Positions 7,960 to 19,147 of a stretch of DNA of 64,000 nt are shown here, one piece after another. The number at the start of each line of letters is the position of its first letter. Within the stretch, counting starts at the first letter, position 1. Position numbers and translations under genes: made by a program. Below the pieces are notes generated by a model, which searched no databases, had not been told where the DNA came from, and saw only the letters and a list, made by a program, of their open reading frames with translations. This DNA comes from Kitasatospora viridis. Its GTDB lineage: Bacteria; Actinomycetota; Actinomycetes; Streptomycetales; Streptomycetaceae. The DNA is taken from the NCBI RefSeq assembly GCF_007829815.1, contig NZ_VIWT01000001.1:5299001-5363000 (forward strand), given 5' to 3'.

Positions 7960-8586
7960 ATGACGATCGACGACCAGACCACGCCGACCCGGGTCGACTT
8001 CTACTTCGACCCCATCTGCCCGTTCGCCTGGATCACCTCCCGCTGGATCCTGGAGGTCGAGCAACTGCGCCCGCTGGACCTGCACTTCAAGGTGATGAGC
8101 CTGTCGGTGCTGAACGAGGGCCGGGAGGACCTGCCCGAGCGCTACAGGGAGCTGCTGGACTCCGGCTGGGGCCCCGTCCGGGTGTGCATCGCGGCCGCCG
8201 AGAAGCACGGCCCCGAGGTGCTGCGCGACCTCTACACCGCGCTCGGCACCCGGTTCCACAACGAGAAGAGCGAGGACCGCGAGGCGGTCATCGCCGAGGC
8301 GCTGGCCGAGGTCGGCCTGCCGGCCGAGCTGGCCGAGGCGGCCCGGAGCACCGAGTGGGACGAGGCGCTCAAGCGCAGCCACCACGAGGGCATGGACCCG
8401 GTCGGCGAGGAGGTCGGCACCCCGACCCTGCACATCGACGGGGTGGCCTTCTTCGGCCCGGTGCTGACCGCGATCCCGCGCGGCCAGGACGCGCTGAACG
8501 TCTTCGACGGCGCCCGCCTGCTGGCCGGCTACCCGAAGTTCTTCGAGCTCAAGCGCACCCGCACCGGCGAGCTGGACTTCAGCTGA
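7960..8586 (+). CDS. DsbA-fold mycothiol-dependent nitroreductase-like protein (Rv2466c family)
   Basis: This 208-residue protein has a thioredoxin/DsbA fold. The start reads FYFDPICPFAWITSRWILEVE and the C-terminus carries GEEVGTPTLHIDGVAFFGPVL and FFELKRTRTG. These match mycobacterial Rv2466c (recalled), which uses mycothiol to reduce nitro compounds and protects against oxidants. The active-site CxxC of Rv2466c (CPWC) is CPFA here: Cys20 is present and the resolving position is Ala23. Only monothiol chemistry with mycothiol would then be possible. The adjacent mshC fragment supports a mycothiol-using organism. I started at the ATG at 7960; longer frames upstream are antisense to the hydrolase gene. 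Confidence 0.85.
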   Translation: MTIDDQTTPTRVDFYFDPICPFAWITSRWILEVEQLRPLDLHFKVMSLSVLNEGREDLPERYRELLDSGWGPVRVCIAAAEKHGPEVLRDLYTALGTRFHNEKSEDREAVIAEALAEVGLPAELAEAARSTEWDEALKRSHHEGMDPVGEEVGTPTLHIDGVAFFGPVLTAIPRGQDALNVFDGARLLAGYPKFFELKRTRTGELDFS

Positions 8587-8605
8587 TCCCGTCGGGCACC
8601 GCCCA

Positions 8606-8637
8606 CCTGACGCCGCGTCGGCCGACGCGGCGTCAGG
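8606..8637. terminator. Perfect 32-base palindrome between convergent genes
   Basis: Two 16-base arms (CCTGACGCCGCGTCGG and its complement) abut with no spacer; in RNA the centre would open to a small loop. It sits between the stops of the nitroreductase-like gene and the oppositely oriented GH-like gene, so it is a likely bidirectional terminator. Its core GCGTCGGCCGACGC recurs at 20878-20891. Confidence 0.75.
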
Positions 8638-8653
8638 GCCGCCCGGCGGACGG

Positions 8654-9706
8654 TCAGTCCGCCAGCCCGCACCAGTCCCGGCGGTAGCTCTCCCAGTCCC
8701 GGTCCGTGGCCGAGAAGTCGGCGTACACCGCGACGCCGAAGTTCTGCCGCCCGGGCGCCTGGGCGCTCAACCCCGCCCGCACCCCGCGCACCGCCGCGGG
8801 CACCGTCTCGGCCGAGCCGCGGTGCCCCCAGGTGTCGTCCCAGTAGGCGGGCAGCCCCATCAGCAGGTCCACCGACCCCGGCACCACCTGGAGCGCCAGC
8901 TCGGTCTGCTGCGCCACGTAGCCCTGGTAGAGCGACTGCACCGGCATCGCGGTGTCGTAGGACATCACCGCGATCTGGTCCACCCGCCGGGCCACCTGCC
9001 CGAAGTACTCCTGGGACCACCACTTGGGGTGGCCGGTCAGCGCGCCCGCCACCGCGTGCAGGCCCGGCAGCGGGTCGATCTGCGGGGTGGCCACCGAGAG
9101 CTCGGCGTGCCGGGCGGAGGTGACGGCGCGGGTCGCGTCCAGCAGGTCCAGGTAGCCGGCCGAGCCGGACTGCAGCGGCTCCAGGTCGTAGTGCACCCCG
9201 TCGAACCCGGCGTCCAGCACCTGCCGGGCCGAGGCGACCACCCGGGCGCGCACCGCCGGGTCGTCCAGGTGCATCCCGTCCGGGTGCTCCGGCGCCACCA
9301 CGTCGCCCAGCCAGGCCTGCACCCGCACCCCGGGCAGCTCCCGGTGCACCGCGTCCAGCAGCTGGCGCGCCGCCGGGTAGCGGTCGGCGGGCAGCGAACC
9401 GTCGTGCTCCAGCGGGCCGGCGTGCACGTAGAGGTCGCGCACCCCGCCGCGGACCAGCTGCGGCAGCGCCGCGAGGTCGGCCGGGCCCTTGCGCCCGTCC
9501 ACCCAGGCGTGTCCCAGCCAGGCGGCGTCCGCCCCCCGGGTGCGCGCCGAGCCGGCCGGATCGCCCTGGCCGGCCCACCACAGGGCCCCCGCGGCGAGCG
9601 CCGGCGGGAGCACCAGGAGCGTCGCGAGAATGGCCGAAACCAGTGCCAGGCGCCGGCGCCGCAGCCGTATCCACGCCCCCACCTGCCGGATGACCCGTCC
9701 GTTCAA
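8654..9706 (-). CDS. Membrane-anchored GH18-like (chitinase-fold) hypothetical protein
   Basis: About 350 residues. An Arg-rich N-terminus is followed by one transmembrane or signal-anchor segment (LALVSAILATLLVLPPALAAGALWW written in part). The extracellular remainder looks like a TIM barrel. It has GVRDLYVHAGPLEHDG, a GFDGVHYDLEPLQSG strand resembling the catalytic DxxDxDxE line of GH18, and VDQIAVMSYDT, the usual GH18 substrate-binding strand. The catalytic Glu could be the E of YDLEP. No recognised family name is certain. I chose a TTG at 9706 because GGGGAGGGG precedes it by 7 bases; a GTG 8 codons downstream is the alternative. It diverges from metH. Confidence 0.7.
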   Translation of the reverse strand: MNGRVIRQVGAWIRLRRRRLALVSAILATLLVLPPALAAGALWWAGQGDPAGSARTRGADAAWLGHAWVDGRKGPADLAALPQLVRGGVRDLYVHAGPLEHDGSLPADRYPAARQLLDAVHRELPGVRVQAWLGDVVAPEHPDGMHLDDPAVRARVVASARQVLDAGFDGVHYDLEPLQSGSAGYLDLLDATRAVTSARHAELSVATPQIDPLPGLHAVAGALTGHPKWWSQEYFGQVARRVDQIAVMSYDTAMPVQSLYQGYVAQQTELALQVVPGSVDLLMGLPAYWDDTWGHRGSAETVPAAVRGVRAGLSAQAPGRQNFGVAVYADFSATDRDWESYRRDWCGLAD

Positions 9707-9736
9707 CGGTGAACCCCTCCCCTTGAACGGTTCACC
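9701..9736. promoter_or_regulatory. Nested palindromes over the translation start of the GH-like gene
   Basis: GTTCA-ACGG-TGAAC (9701-9714) and TGAAC-G-GTTCA (9724-9734) are two adjacent inverted repeats sharing the half-site GTTCA. Together they also form GGTGAACC...GGTTCACC. They flank the ribosome site of the leftward gene and lie 110-145 bases before metH, so they could be an operator pair or an mRNA hairpin that hides the ribosome site. Confidence 0.45.
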
Positions 9737-9845
9737 ATACGGAACGCCGTGCGTCACCGGGGCCCCGGGCGGATACCCTGACCGGGTGCGCCCCCGATCG
9801 GGGGGAGCGCATAGCCGACAGCCGTCGCACCCAGGGAGTAGCCCC

Positions 9846-13346
<3,501 letters not shown>

Positions 13347-13359
13347 CCCGGGGATCACG

Positions 13360-13432
13360 CTCCCTTCGCTGAACTGGACGTATGCTGGACGGCCCCCGTC
13401 CCACCGGGCGGGGGTCGCGCAGCGAAGGGGAG
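13360..13432 (+). promoter_or_regulatory. Possible ribosome-site-masking hairpin before the HAD gene
   Basis: CTCCCTTCGCTG (13360-13371) is complementary, with one bulged G, to CAGCGAAGGGGAG (13420-13432), which contains the ribosome site of the next gene. A TATGCT -10-like box lies between the arms (13381-13386). Read-through RNA from metH could therefore fold over the ribosome site, while RNA starting at the internal box could not. Confidence 0.35.
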
Positions 13433-13438
13433 TGCCGC

Positions 13439-14143
13439 ATGACCACGGTCGACACCACCAGCACGGCCCTCGGCGAGGGCGGGGGGAGCGGCCTGCAGGC
13501 GGTCCTGGTCGACATGGACGGCACCCTGGTGGACACCGAGGACTTCTGGTGGCAGGCCGAGTCCTCGCTCTTCGCCGAGTTCGGCCACCCGCTGGACCGC
13601 AGCCACCGGGCGCACCTGGTCGGCGGCCCGATGACCCGGGTGATGGACTACCTGCTCGACCTGACCGGCCTGGAGATCGACCGCACCGAGCTGGCCGACC
13701 GGATCAACGGCCGGTTCACCGAACTGCTGGACGGCGGCGCCCCGCTGATGCCCGGCGCCGCCGACCTGCTGGCGCTGCTGCGGGAGAACCGGATCCCGGC
13801 CGCGCTGGTCTCCGCCTCGCACCGGCGGATCATCGACCTGGTGCTGAAGAACCTCGGCGACCACCCGTTCGCCTTCTCGGTGGCCGGCGACGAGGTGGCC
13901 CGGACCAAGCCCAACCCCGACCCGTACCTGCTGGCCGCCGCCCGGTTCGGCGCCGACCCGGCCCGCTGCGTGGTGATCGAGGACGCGCCGCTGGGCGTGC
14001 AGGCGGGCGAGGCGGCCGGCTGCCCGGTGGTCGCGGTGCCCTCGGTGGCGCCGGTGCCCGCCGCGCCCGGCCGGGTGGTGCTGCGCTCGCTGGCCGAGCT
14101 CGACCTGACCCTGCTGCGCTCGCTGGTGCCGGCCCGGGTCTGA
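13439..14143 (+). CDS. HAD family hydrolase (beta-phosphoglucomutase-like)
   Basis: This 234-residue protein carries HAD motif I, LVDMDGTLVDTEDFWW (both Asp), motif II, AALVSASHRRI (Ser), the Lys motif in ARTKPNPDPYLLAA, and motif III/IV, VVIEDAPLGVQAGEAAG. The small four-helix cap between motifs I and II places it in subclass I with beta-phosphoglucomutase and related phosphatases. The first 18 residues are a Thr/Gly-rich lead-in. The gene follows metH by 92 bases and keeps this position in related genomes (recalled), but a functional link to methionine synthesis is not established. Confidence 0.9.
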   Translation: MTTVDTTSTALGEGGGSGLQAVLVDMDGTLVDTEDFWWQAESSLFAEFGHPLDRSHRAHLVGGPMTRVMDYLLDLTGLEIDRTELADRINGRFTELLDGGAPLMPGAADLLALLRENRIPAALVSASHRRIIDLVLKNLGDHPFAFSVAGDEVARTKPNPDPYLLAAARFGADPARCVVIEDAPLGVQAGEAAGCPVVAVPSVAPVPAAPGRVVLRSLAELDLTLLRSLVPARV

Positions 14144-14221
14144 CCCACCGTAATTCGCCGTGATCCGCCCTGACCCGCGCCCCGTGTGACGCTCGTCTCT
14201 TTCTCGACATCCGGACGATAT

Positions 14222-14235
14222 GTCAGGTACCTGAC
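14222..14235. promoter_or_regulatory. 14-bp perfect palindrome in the 310-base gap before the peptide-binding gene
   Basis: GTCAGGTACCTGAC is fully self-complementary and lies in the least GC-rich part of the gap between the HAD gene and the solute-binding gene (14144-14453). It looks like a dimer operator. The rest of the gap holds a GC-rich leader and the GAGAAGGAA ribosome site; no small gene or structured RNA was recognised. Confidence 0.45.
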
Positions 14236-14453
14236 CCTACGGGCGAAACGGGACAACAGCTGACAACTCGTTCCGATTTCCTGGGGGTTCCCTAACGATC
14301 CGTCCGCTGGGCGGTCTGCCGGGTCCCCATGGTGTGGCAGGCTGCTGCGGTCTATCCCGACACCGCAGCGGTCCGCGCCGACCCGCGCTCCCACCAGGGG
14401 CCCGGGCAGCCGCCGCCCGCCGGCCCAGGCCGGCCCGCACCGAGAAGGAACGC

Positions 14454-16070
14454 ATGAGTCCCGCCACCAGACGCGTACCCCGCCGGTTGGCCGCCATGGG
14501 CTGCGGCGCCCTGCTCGCCACCGCCCTGACCGGCTGCGGCTCCGTCAAGTCGATAACCGGCGGCGGCGACTCCGCCCCGATCACCCTCGGCACCACCAAC
14601 AGCACCAGCGTGCTGGACCCGGCCGGGGCGTACGACCTGGGCTCCTGGATGATCCTGGAGAACTCCTTCCAGACCCTGCTGCGCTACCCCGCCGGGGCCA
14701 CCGTGCCGCAGCCCGACGCCGCCCAGGAGTGCGGCTTCACCGGCGCCGACGCGATGACCTACCAGTGCACCCTGCGCACCGGTCTGAGCTTCTCCAACGG
14801 CCACCCGCTGACCGCCCAGGACGTGGCCTTCTCGATCGACCGGATGAAGAAGATCGCCGACCCGAACGGCCCGTCAGACCTCTTCTCCACCGTCAAGTCG
14901 GTCGAGGCCACCAGCGCCACCCAGGTGGTCTTCCACCTCTCCCAGGCCGACGCCGTGCTGCCCGACAAGCTGGCCAGCGCCGCCGGCTCGATCGTCGACC
15001 ACCAGGTCTTCCCGGCCGACAAGGAACTGCCCAACGACCAGCTGGTCGGCTCCGGCCCCTACGCCATCGACTCGGTGGACGAGAGCGGCAGCGGCGCCGC
15101 CAAGTCGATCGACAAGGTCACCCTGTCGGCCAACGGCAAGTACAAGGGCGACCAGGAACTGCACAACAAGAAGTTCGCGGTGCGGTTCTTCACCAGCCCC
15201 GACGACCTGAAGAGCGCCCTGGACAGCGGTGCGGTGGACCTCACCGACAACAGCCTCGACCCGGCCGTCTCGGCCCGGATGCTGAGCGAGCAGAACAAGG
15301 GCCAGGACGGCGTCAAGGTCACCACCTCCGACAGCAGCGACACCCGGTTCATGGTGTTCAACACCAAGGACGCCACCATGGGCCAGGTCGCGGTCCGCCA
15401 GGCGATCGCCCAGGTGCTCGACCGGCAGACCATCACCCGGGACGTCTACCAGCGCACCGCGCAGCCGCTCTACTCGGTCGTCCCGGCCGGCGTCACCGGC
15501 CACAACACCGCCTTCTACGACCACTACGGCGACCCGGACCCGGCCAAGGCCAAGGCGATCCTGGCCGCCGCCAAGATCACCACCCCGGTGAAGTTCACCC
15601 TCACCTGGTCGCGCACCCGGGCCAAGAACGCCGAGGCCGACGCGATCAAGCGGCAGCTGGAGGCCACCGGCCTGTTCCAGGTCACGGTCACCGAGCAGCC
15701 CGACTGGGAGGCCTTCAAGAAGGGCTGGGCGGACGGCAGCTACCAGGCCTACACGGTCGGCTGGAGCGCCGACTACCCCGACGCGGACGACTTCGTGGTC
15801 CCGCTGGTGGTGGACGGCGGCGCCTTCCACAACGGCTTCGACGACCCGCAGATCAGCCAGCAGCTGGTGCCCCAGACGCTGAAGCAGGCCGACCGCGGCG
15901 CGGCCACCACCACCTTCGGCGCGATCCAGAACGCGATCGCCACCCAGGTGCCGCTGCTGCCGCTGTTCCAGAACACCGCGTTCTACGCGGCCAAGCCGAA
16001 CATCACCGGCGTGGACGCCACGGTGGACTCCACCGGCATCTTCCGGTTCGGGGCCATCGGCCGCAGCTGA
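14454..16070 (+). CDS. ABC transporter substrate-binding lipoprotein, family 5 (peptide/oligopeptide type), orphan
   Basis: This 538-residue lipoprotein has a signal peptide (MSPATRRVPRRLAAMG...) ending in the lipobox LTGC, with the acylated Cys near residue 25. The mature part is an SBP_bac_5 domain: a start strand PITLGTTNSTSVLDPAGAYD, the family signature around LRTGLSFSNGHPLTAQDVAFS, and a C-terminal lobe with YTVGWSADYPDADDF. It would capture peptides or similar ligands outside the membrane. No permease or ATPase gene lies beside it, so it must share components encoded elsewhere or act as a sensor. It ends at a very strong hairpin. Confidence 0.92.
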   Translation: MSPATRRVPRRLAAMGCGALLATALTGCGSVKSITGGGDSAPITLGTTNSTSVLDPAGAYDLGSWMILENSFQTLLRYPAGATVPQPDAAQECGFTGADAMTYQCTLRTGLSFSNGHPLTAQDVAFSIDRMKKIADPNGPSDLFSTVKSVEATSATQVVFHLSQADAVLPDKLASAAGSIVDHQVFPADKELPNDQLVGSGPYAIDSVDESGSGAAKSIDKVTLSANGKYKGDQELHNKKFAVRFFTSPDDLKSALDSGAVDLTDNSLDPAVSARMLSEQNKGQDGVKVTTSDSSDTRFMVFNTKDATMGQVAVRQAIAQVLDRQTITRDVYQRTAQPLYSVVPAGVTGHNTAFYDHYGDPDPAKAKAILAAAKITTPVKFTLTWSRTRAKNAEADAIKRQLEATGLFQVTVTEQPDWEAFKKGWADGSYQAYTVGWSADYPDADDFVVPLVVDGGAFHNGFDDPQISQQLVPQTLKQADRGAATTTFGAIQNAIATQVPLLPLFQNTAFYAAKPNITGVDATVDSTGIFRFGAIGRS

Positions 16071-16076
16071 CCGAAC

Positions 16077-16118
16077 GTCAGGGGCCCTCCCGAGCGCCTG
16101 CTCGGGAGGGCCCCTGAC
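16077..16118. terminator. Strong bidirectional terminator hairpin
   Basis: A perfect 19-bp stem (GTCAGGGGCCCTCCCGAGC and its complement) closes a GCCT tetraloop. It lies between the stop of the lipoprotein gene and the stop of the convergent response-regulator gene, 7 bases from each. Confidence 0.85.
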
Positions 16119-16124
16119 GCCGCG

Positions 16125-16796
16125 TCACATCGCGCCCGGCCGGACCAGTCCGCTCTCGTAGGCGAAGACCGCCGCCTGCACCCGGTCGCGCAGCCCCAGC
16201 TTGGTCAGCACGTGCCCGACGTGGGTCTTCACGGTGGTCTCGCTGACGAACAGCTCGGCCGCGATCTCCGCGTTCGACAGGCCCTTGGCGACCAGCCGCA
16301 GCACCTCCATCTCCCGCTCGGTCAGCGCGGTCAGCGCGGGGGAGGGCGCCTCCTCGCCGGCCGGCAGCCGGGTGGCGTACATGTCCAGCAGCCGCCGGGT
16401 GATCGAGGGCGCCAGCATCGCCGCGCCGTCCGCCACCACCCGGATCGCCTGCACCAGCTCCTCGGCCGGCACGTCCTTCAGCAGGAACCCGCTGGCCCCC
16501 GCCCGCAGCGCCTCCACCACGTACTCGTCCAGGTCGAAGGTGGTCAGCACCAGCACTCTGACCGGACCGTCGCGCATCGGGCCGACGATCCGGCGGGTCG
16601 CCTCCACCCCGTCCATCCGCGGCATCCGGATGTCCATCAGCACCACGTCCGGCTGCAGCGCCCGGACCTGCTCCAGCGCCTGCTGACCGTCCCCGGCCTC
16701 GCCCACCACCACCAGGTCGGCCTCGGCCTCCAGGATCATCCGGAAACCGGTGCGCAGCAGTGGCTGGTCGTCGACCAGCAGCACACGGATCGTCAC
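16125..16796 (-). CDS. NarL/LuxR-family response regulator, orphan
   Basis: This 223-residue regulator has a receiver domain (about 1-120). It contains the acidic pair in LLVDDQ, the phosphoacceptor Asp in DVVLMDIRMPRMDG, the Thr in VLVLTTFD and the Lys in FLLKDVP. A LuxR-type helix-turn-helix follows at 155-215 (LTEREMEVLRLVAKGLSNAEIAAEL, shown in part, then SETTVKTHV). No histidine kinase gene is adjacent on either side. Its GTG overlaps the TAG stop of the RecB-like gene by one base (TAGTG), with AAGGAG upstream, so the two are translationally coupled. Confidence 0.93.
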   Translation of the reverse strand: MTIRVLLVDDQPLLRTGFRMILEAEADLVVVGEAGDGQQALEQVRALQPDVVLMDIRMPRMDGVEATRRIVGPMRDGPVRVLVLTTFDLDEYVVEALRAGASGFLLKDVPAEELVQAIRVVADGAAMLAPSITRRLLDMYATRLPAGEEAPSPALTALTEREMEVLRLVAKGLSNAEIAAELFVSETTVKTHVGHVLTKLGLRDRVQAAVFAYESGLVRPGAM

Positions 16797-17671
16797 TACG
16801 ACTCCTTGCTTTCCATGCTCGTCACAGTCTTCTGGAGGGGGAGCGGGTACGGCGGCGGAGTCCCCCCGAACTCCGGACAGCTCGCCTGATGGTCGCACCA
16901 GTCGCACAGCCGGTTGCGGGTGGCCGGGAAGTCGCCGGTGGCCACCGCACGGCCGATCGCCTCCCAGAGCGCCTGCAGCTTGCGCTCCACCGAGCGCAGG
17001 TCCGCCTCGTCCGGGTCGTAGGTCACCACCTCCCCGCCGCCGCCCAGGTAGACCAGCTGGAGCCGCTTGGGCAGCACGCCCTTCCAGCGCCACACCACCA
17101 GCGCGTAGAACTTCATCTGGAACATCGCCTTGCCCTCGAAGTCCCGCGAGGGCGCCCGGCCGGTCTTGTAGTCCACCAGCCGGACCTCACCGGTCGGGGC
17201 CACGTCCACCCGGTCGATGTAGCCGCGCAGCTTCAGGCCGGACTCCAGCACCGTCTCCACGTAGAGCTCGCGCTCCACCGGCTCCAGCCGGGTCGGGTCC
17301 TCCAGCCGGAACCACTGGCCCAGCAGCTTCTCCGCGTCCGCCAGCCAGCCGGCCAGCTCGGCGCCGCCCTGCTCGGGATCGGCCGGGAACAGTCCGGCCA
17401 GCTCCGGCCGTTCCCCCAGCAGGCGCTCCCACTGCGGCCGCAGCAGGGCCAGCGCCCGATCCGGCGTGCGGTCCGTCGCCGGGTGGTCGAACAGCCGCTC
17501 CAGCACGGCGTGCACCAGCGTGCCGCGGGTGGCGGCGGCGCTCGGCGGCTCCGGCAGCCGGTCGATCACCCGCAGCCGGTAGAGCAGCGGGCAGGTCAGG
17601 AAGTCGCCGGCCCGCGAGGGCGACAGGCCGCTCGGCGGCACTGCCTCGCGGGCGGTCTCGGTCTGCTGCAT
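16796..17671 (-). CDS. RecB-like PD-(D/E)XK exonuclease
   Basis: This 291-residue single-domain nuclease is a RecB-family protein without helicase domains. Key features are SPSRAGDFLTCPLLYRLR with the first Cys, GTLVHAVLERLF (catalytic His), the core GYIDRVD...VRLVDYKTGRAP (Asp, Asp and Lys of the PD-(D/E)XK site), and a C-terminal RLCDWCDHQASCPEF. The four cysteines fit an AddB/Cas4-type iron-sulfur cluster. Mycobacteria have the same protein (Rv2119 by recall) next to trmI. Its cellular role is not settled, though DNA repair is likely. I started at the ATG at 17671. It is coupled to the downstream response regulator and divergent from the protease gene. Confidence 0.92.
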   Translation of the reverse strand: MQQTETAREAVPPSGLSPSRAGDFLTCPLLYRLRVIDRLPEPPSAAATRGTLVHAVLERLFDHPATDRTPDRALALLRPQWERLLGERPELAGLFPADPEQGGAELAGWLADAEKLLGQWFRLEDPTRLEPVERELYVETVLESGLKLRGYIDRVDVAPTGEVRLVDYKTGRAPSRDFEGKAMFQMKFYALVVWRWKGVLPKRLQLVYLGGGGEVVTYDPDEADLRSVERKLQALWEAIGRAVATGDFPATRNRLCDWCDHQASCPEFGGTPPPYPLPLQKTVTSMESKES

Positions 17672-17871
17672 GACCACGACCCTATGGGGTCCGGCTGTCA
17701 TCCGGCTGCCAGACCGCTGACAGCGGCCGGGCGGTCCGAACTGGGTAGGACACCTGACGGGGTCCCCGGCACCGCCGGTCCGGATCACGTAGCGTTCGGG
17801 GACAGCGGTGCCAGCAGGACCGATGGGCAGTGCGGGAACAGACGGGACCGACGACCGGTGAAGGGGCCACG

Positions 17872-19101
17872 GTGAGCGACACCATGGGGCAGCAGACATC
17901 CCAGCAGCCGCCAGGGCCACCCGGTGCGCCGCACCGCGCGCCGGAGGACCCCGAGCGCGGCCGGCGGCCCGGCGGCGGCATCCTGATGGGCCGTCCGTTC
18001 GGCGTGCCGATCTACGTCGGCCCGTCCTGGTTCCTGATCGCCGCACTGATCACCTGGCTCTTCGGCGACCAGCTCGGCGGCCTGCTGCCCGACCTCGGCT
18101 ACACCCGCTACCTGGTCGCGCTCTCCTTCGCGGTCGCCTTCTACGCCTCGGTGCTGGTGCACGAACTCGCCCACACCCTGGTCGCGCTGCGCTACCGGCT
18201 CGGCGTGCGGCGGATCCAGCTGCAGTTCTTCGGCGGCGTCTCGGAGATCGAGAAGGAGGCCGAGACCCCCGGCCGGGAGTTCTGGCTGGCCTTCGTCGGC
18301 CCGCTGCTCTCGCTGGTGCTCGGCGGCCTGTGCTGGCTGCTCACCCGCACCGTCGAGCTCGACACCGTGCCCGGCGTGCTGCTGGCCGGCCTCACCGTCG
18401 CCAACCTGGTGGTCGCCGCCTTCAACCTGCTGCCCGGGCTGCCGCTCGACGGCGGGCGGATGCTGCGCGCCGTGGTCTGGGGCATCACCGGCCGCCAGAT
18501 GGCCGGCACCGTCGCCGCCGCCTGGGCCGGCCGGGTGCTCGCCCTGGCCGTGCTCTTCGGCCTGCCCGCCTACGCCAACGCGCAGTCCGGCGGCACCCGC
18601 AGCGGCGCCCAGTCGCTGCTCGACACCACGCTCGCCGCGGTGCTCGCCGTGGTGATCTGGAACGGCGCCGGCAACGCCGTGCGCAACGCCCGGCTCAAGG
18701 AGGCGCTGCCCGGGCTCACCGTGCGCTCGCTCACCCGCCGGGCCGTCCTGGTGCCCGCCGACACCCCGATCGCCGAGGCGCTGCGCCAGGCCCGCGAGGC
18801 CCAGGCCGGCGCCGTGGTGATCGGCGACGGCCACGGCGACCCGATCGCCCTGGTCAAGGAGGCCGCGGTGCTCCAGGTCCCCGAGCACCGCCGCCCCTGG
18901 GTGGCCGCCGGCGCGCTGGCCCGCACGCTCGAACCCGGCCTGCGGCTCGACGCCGGCCTGGACGGCGAGGAACTGCTCGCCGCCCTGCGCACCACCCCCG
19001 CCAGCGAGTACCTGGTGCTCGCCCCCGACGGCTCGGTCTACGGCGTGCTCGCCGTGGCCGACGTGGAGCGCCGGCTCAGCGCCGCGCTGGCCCGCCACTG
19101 A
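17872..19101 (+). CDS. Site-2 protease (M50 family) with CBS domains, Rip3-like
   Basis: This 409-residue integral membrane metalloprotease has a disordered Gln/Pro/Arg-rich cytoplasmic lead (about 1-40). The first hydrophobic segments surround GPSWFLIAALITWLF. The zinc-binding motif is VLVHELAHTLVAL (HExxH), and the third ligand is in the later motif LLPGLPLDGGRML (LDGG). The C-terminal 150 residues form a CBS pair, typical of the Rip3/SpoIVFB-like group in which nucleotide binding tunes intramembrane cleavage. The GTG at 17872 is preferred (AAGGGG upstream); a GTG 14 codons earlier is possible. It precedes trmI with a short gap. The substrate, perhaps an anti-sigma factor, is not visible here. 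Confidence 0.93.
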   Translation: MSDTMGQQTSQQPPGPPGAPHRAPEDPERGRRPGGGILMGRPFGVPIYVGPSWFLIAALITWLFGDQLGGLLPDLGYTRYLVALSFAVAFYASVLVHELAHTLVALRYRLGVRRIQLQFFGGVSEIEKEAETPGREFWLAFVGPLLSLVLGGLCWLLTRTVELDTVPGVLLAGLTVANLVVAAFNLLPGLPLDGGRMLRAVVWGITGRQMAGTVAAAWAGRVLALAVLFGLPAYANAQSGGTRSGAQSLLDTTLAAVLAVVIWNGAGNAVRNARLKEALPGLTVRSLTRRAVLVPADTPIAEALRQAREAQAGAVVIGDGHGDPIALVKEAAVLQVPEHRRPWVAAGALARTLEPGLRLDAGLDGEELLAALRTTPASEYLVLAPDGSVYGVLAVADVERRLSAALARH

Positions 19102-19132
19102 CCGCGGTGGTCCGGGCGGTGGTCCGGTTCGC

Positions 19133-19140
19133 TATAGGAT
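19133..19140 (+). promoter_or_regulatory. -10 box for a likely leaderless trmI transcript
   Basis: TATAGGAT ends 7 bases before the trmI ATG, and no ribosome site lies between. Transcription starting 7-8 bases after this box would begin at or next to the ATG. No clear -35 box is visible in the GC-rich repeat TGGTCCGG upstream. Confidence 0.55.
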
Positions 19141-19147
19141 TGTCCGC

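Noticed and set aside
9737..9845. Cobalamin or SAH riboswitch in the metH leader
   Set aside because: The leader is short and none of the B12-box, SAH or SAM consensus blocks could be found; only a simple CCCCGATCGGGG hairpin.
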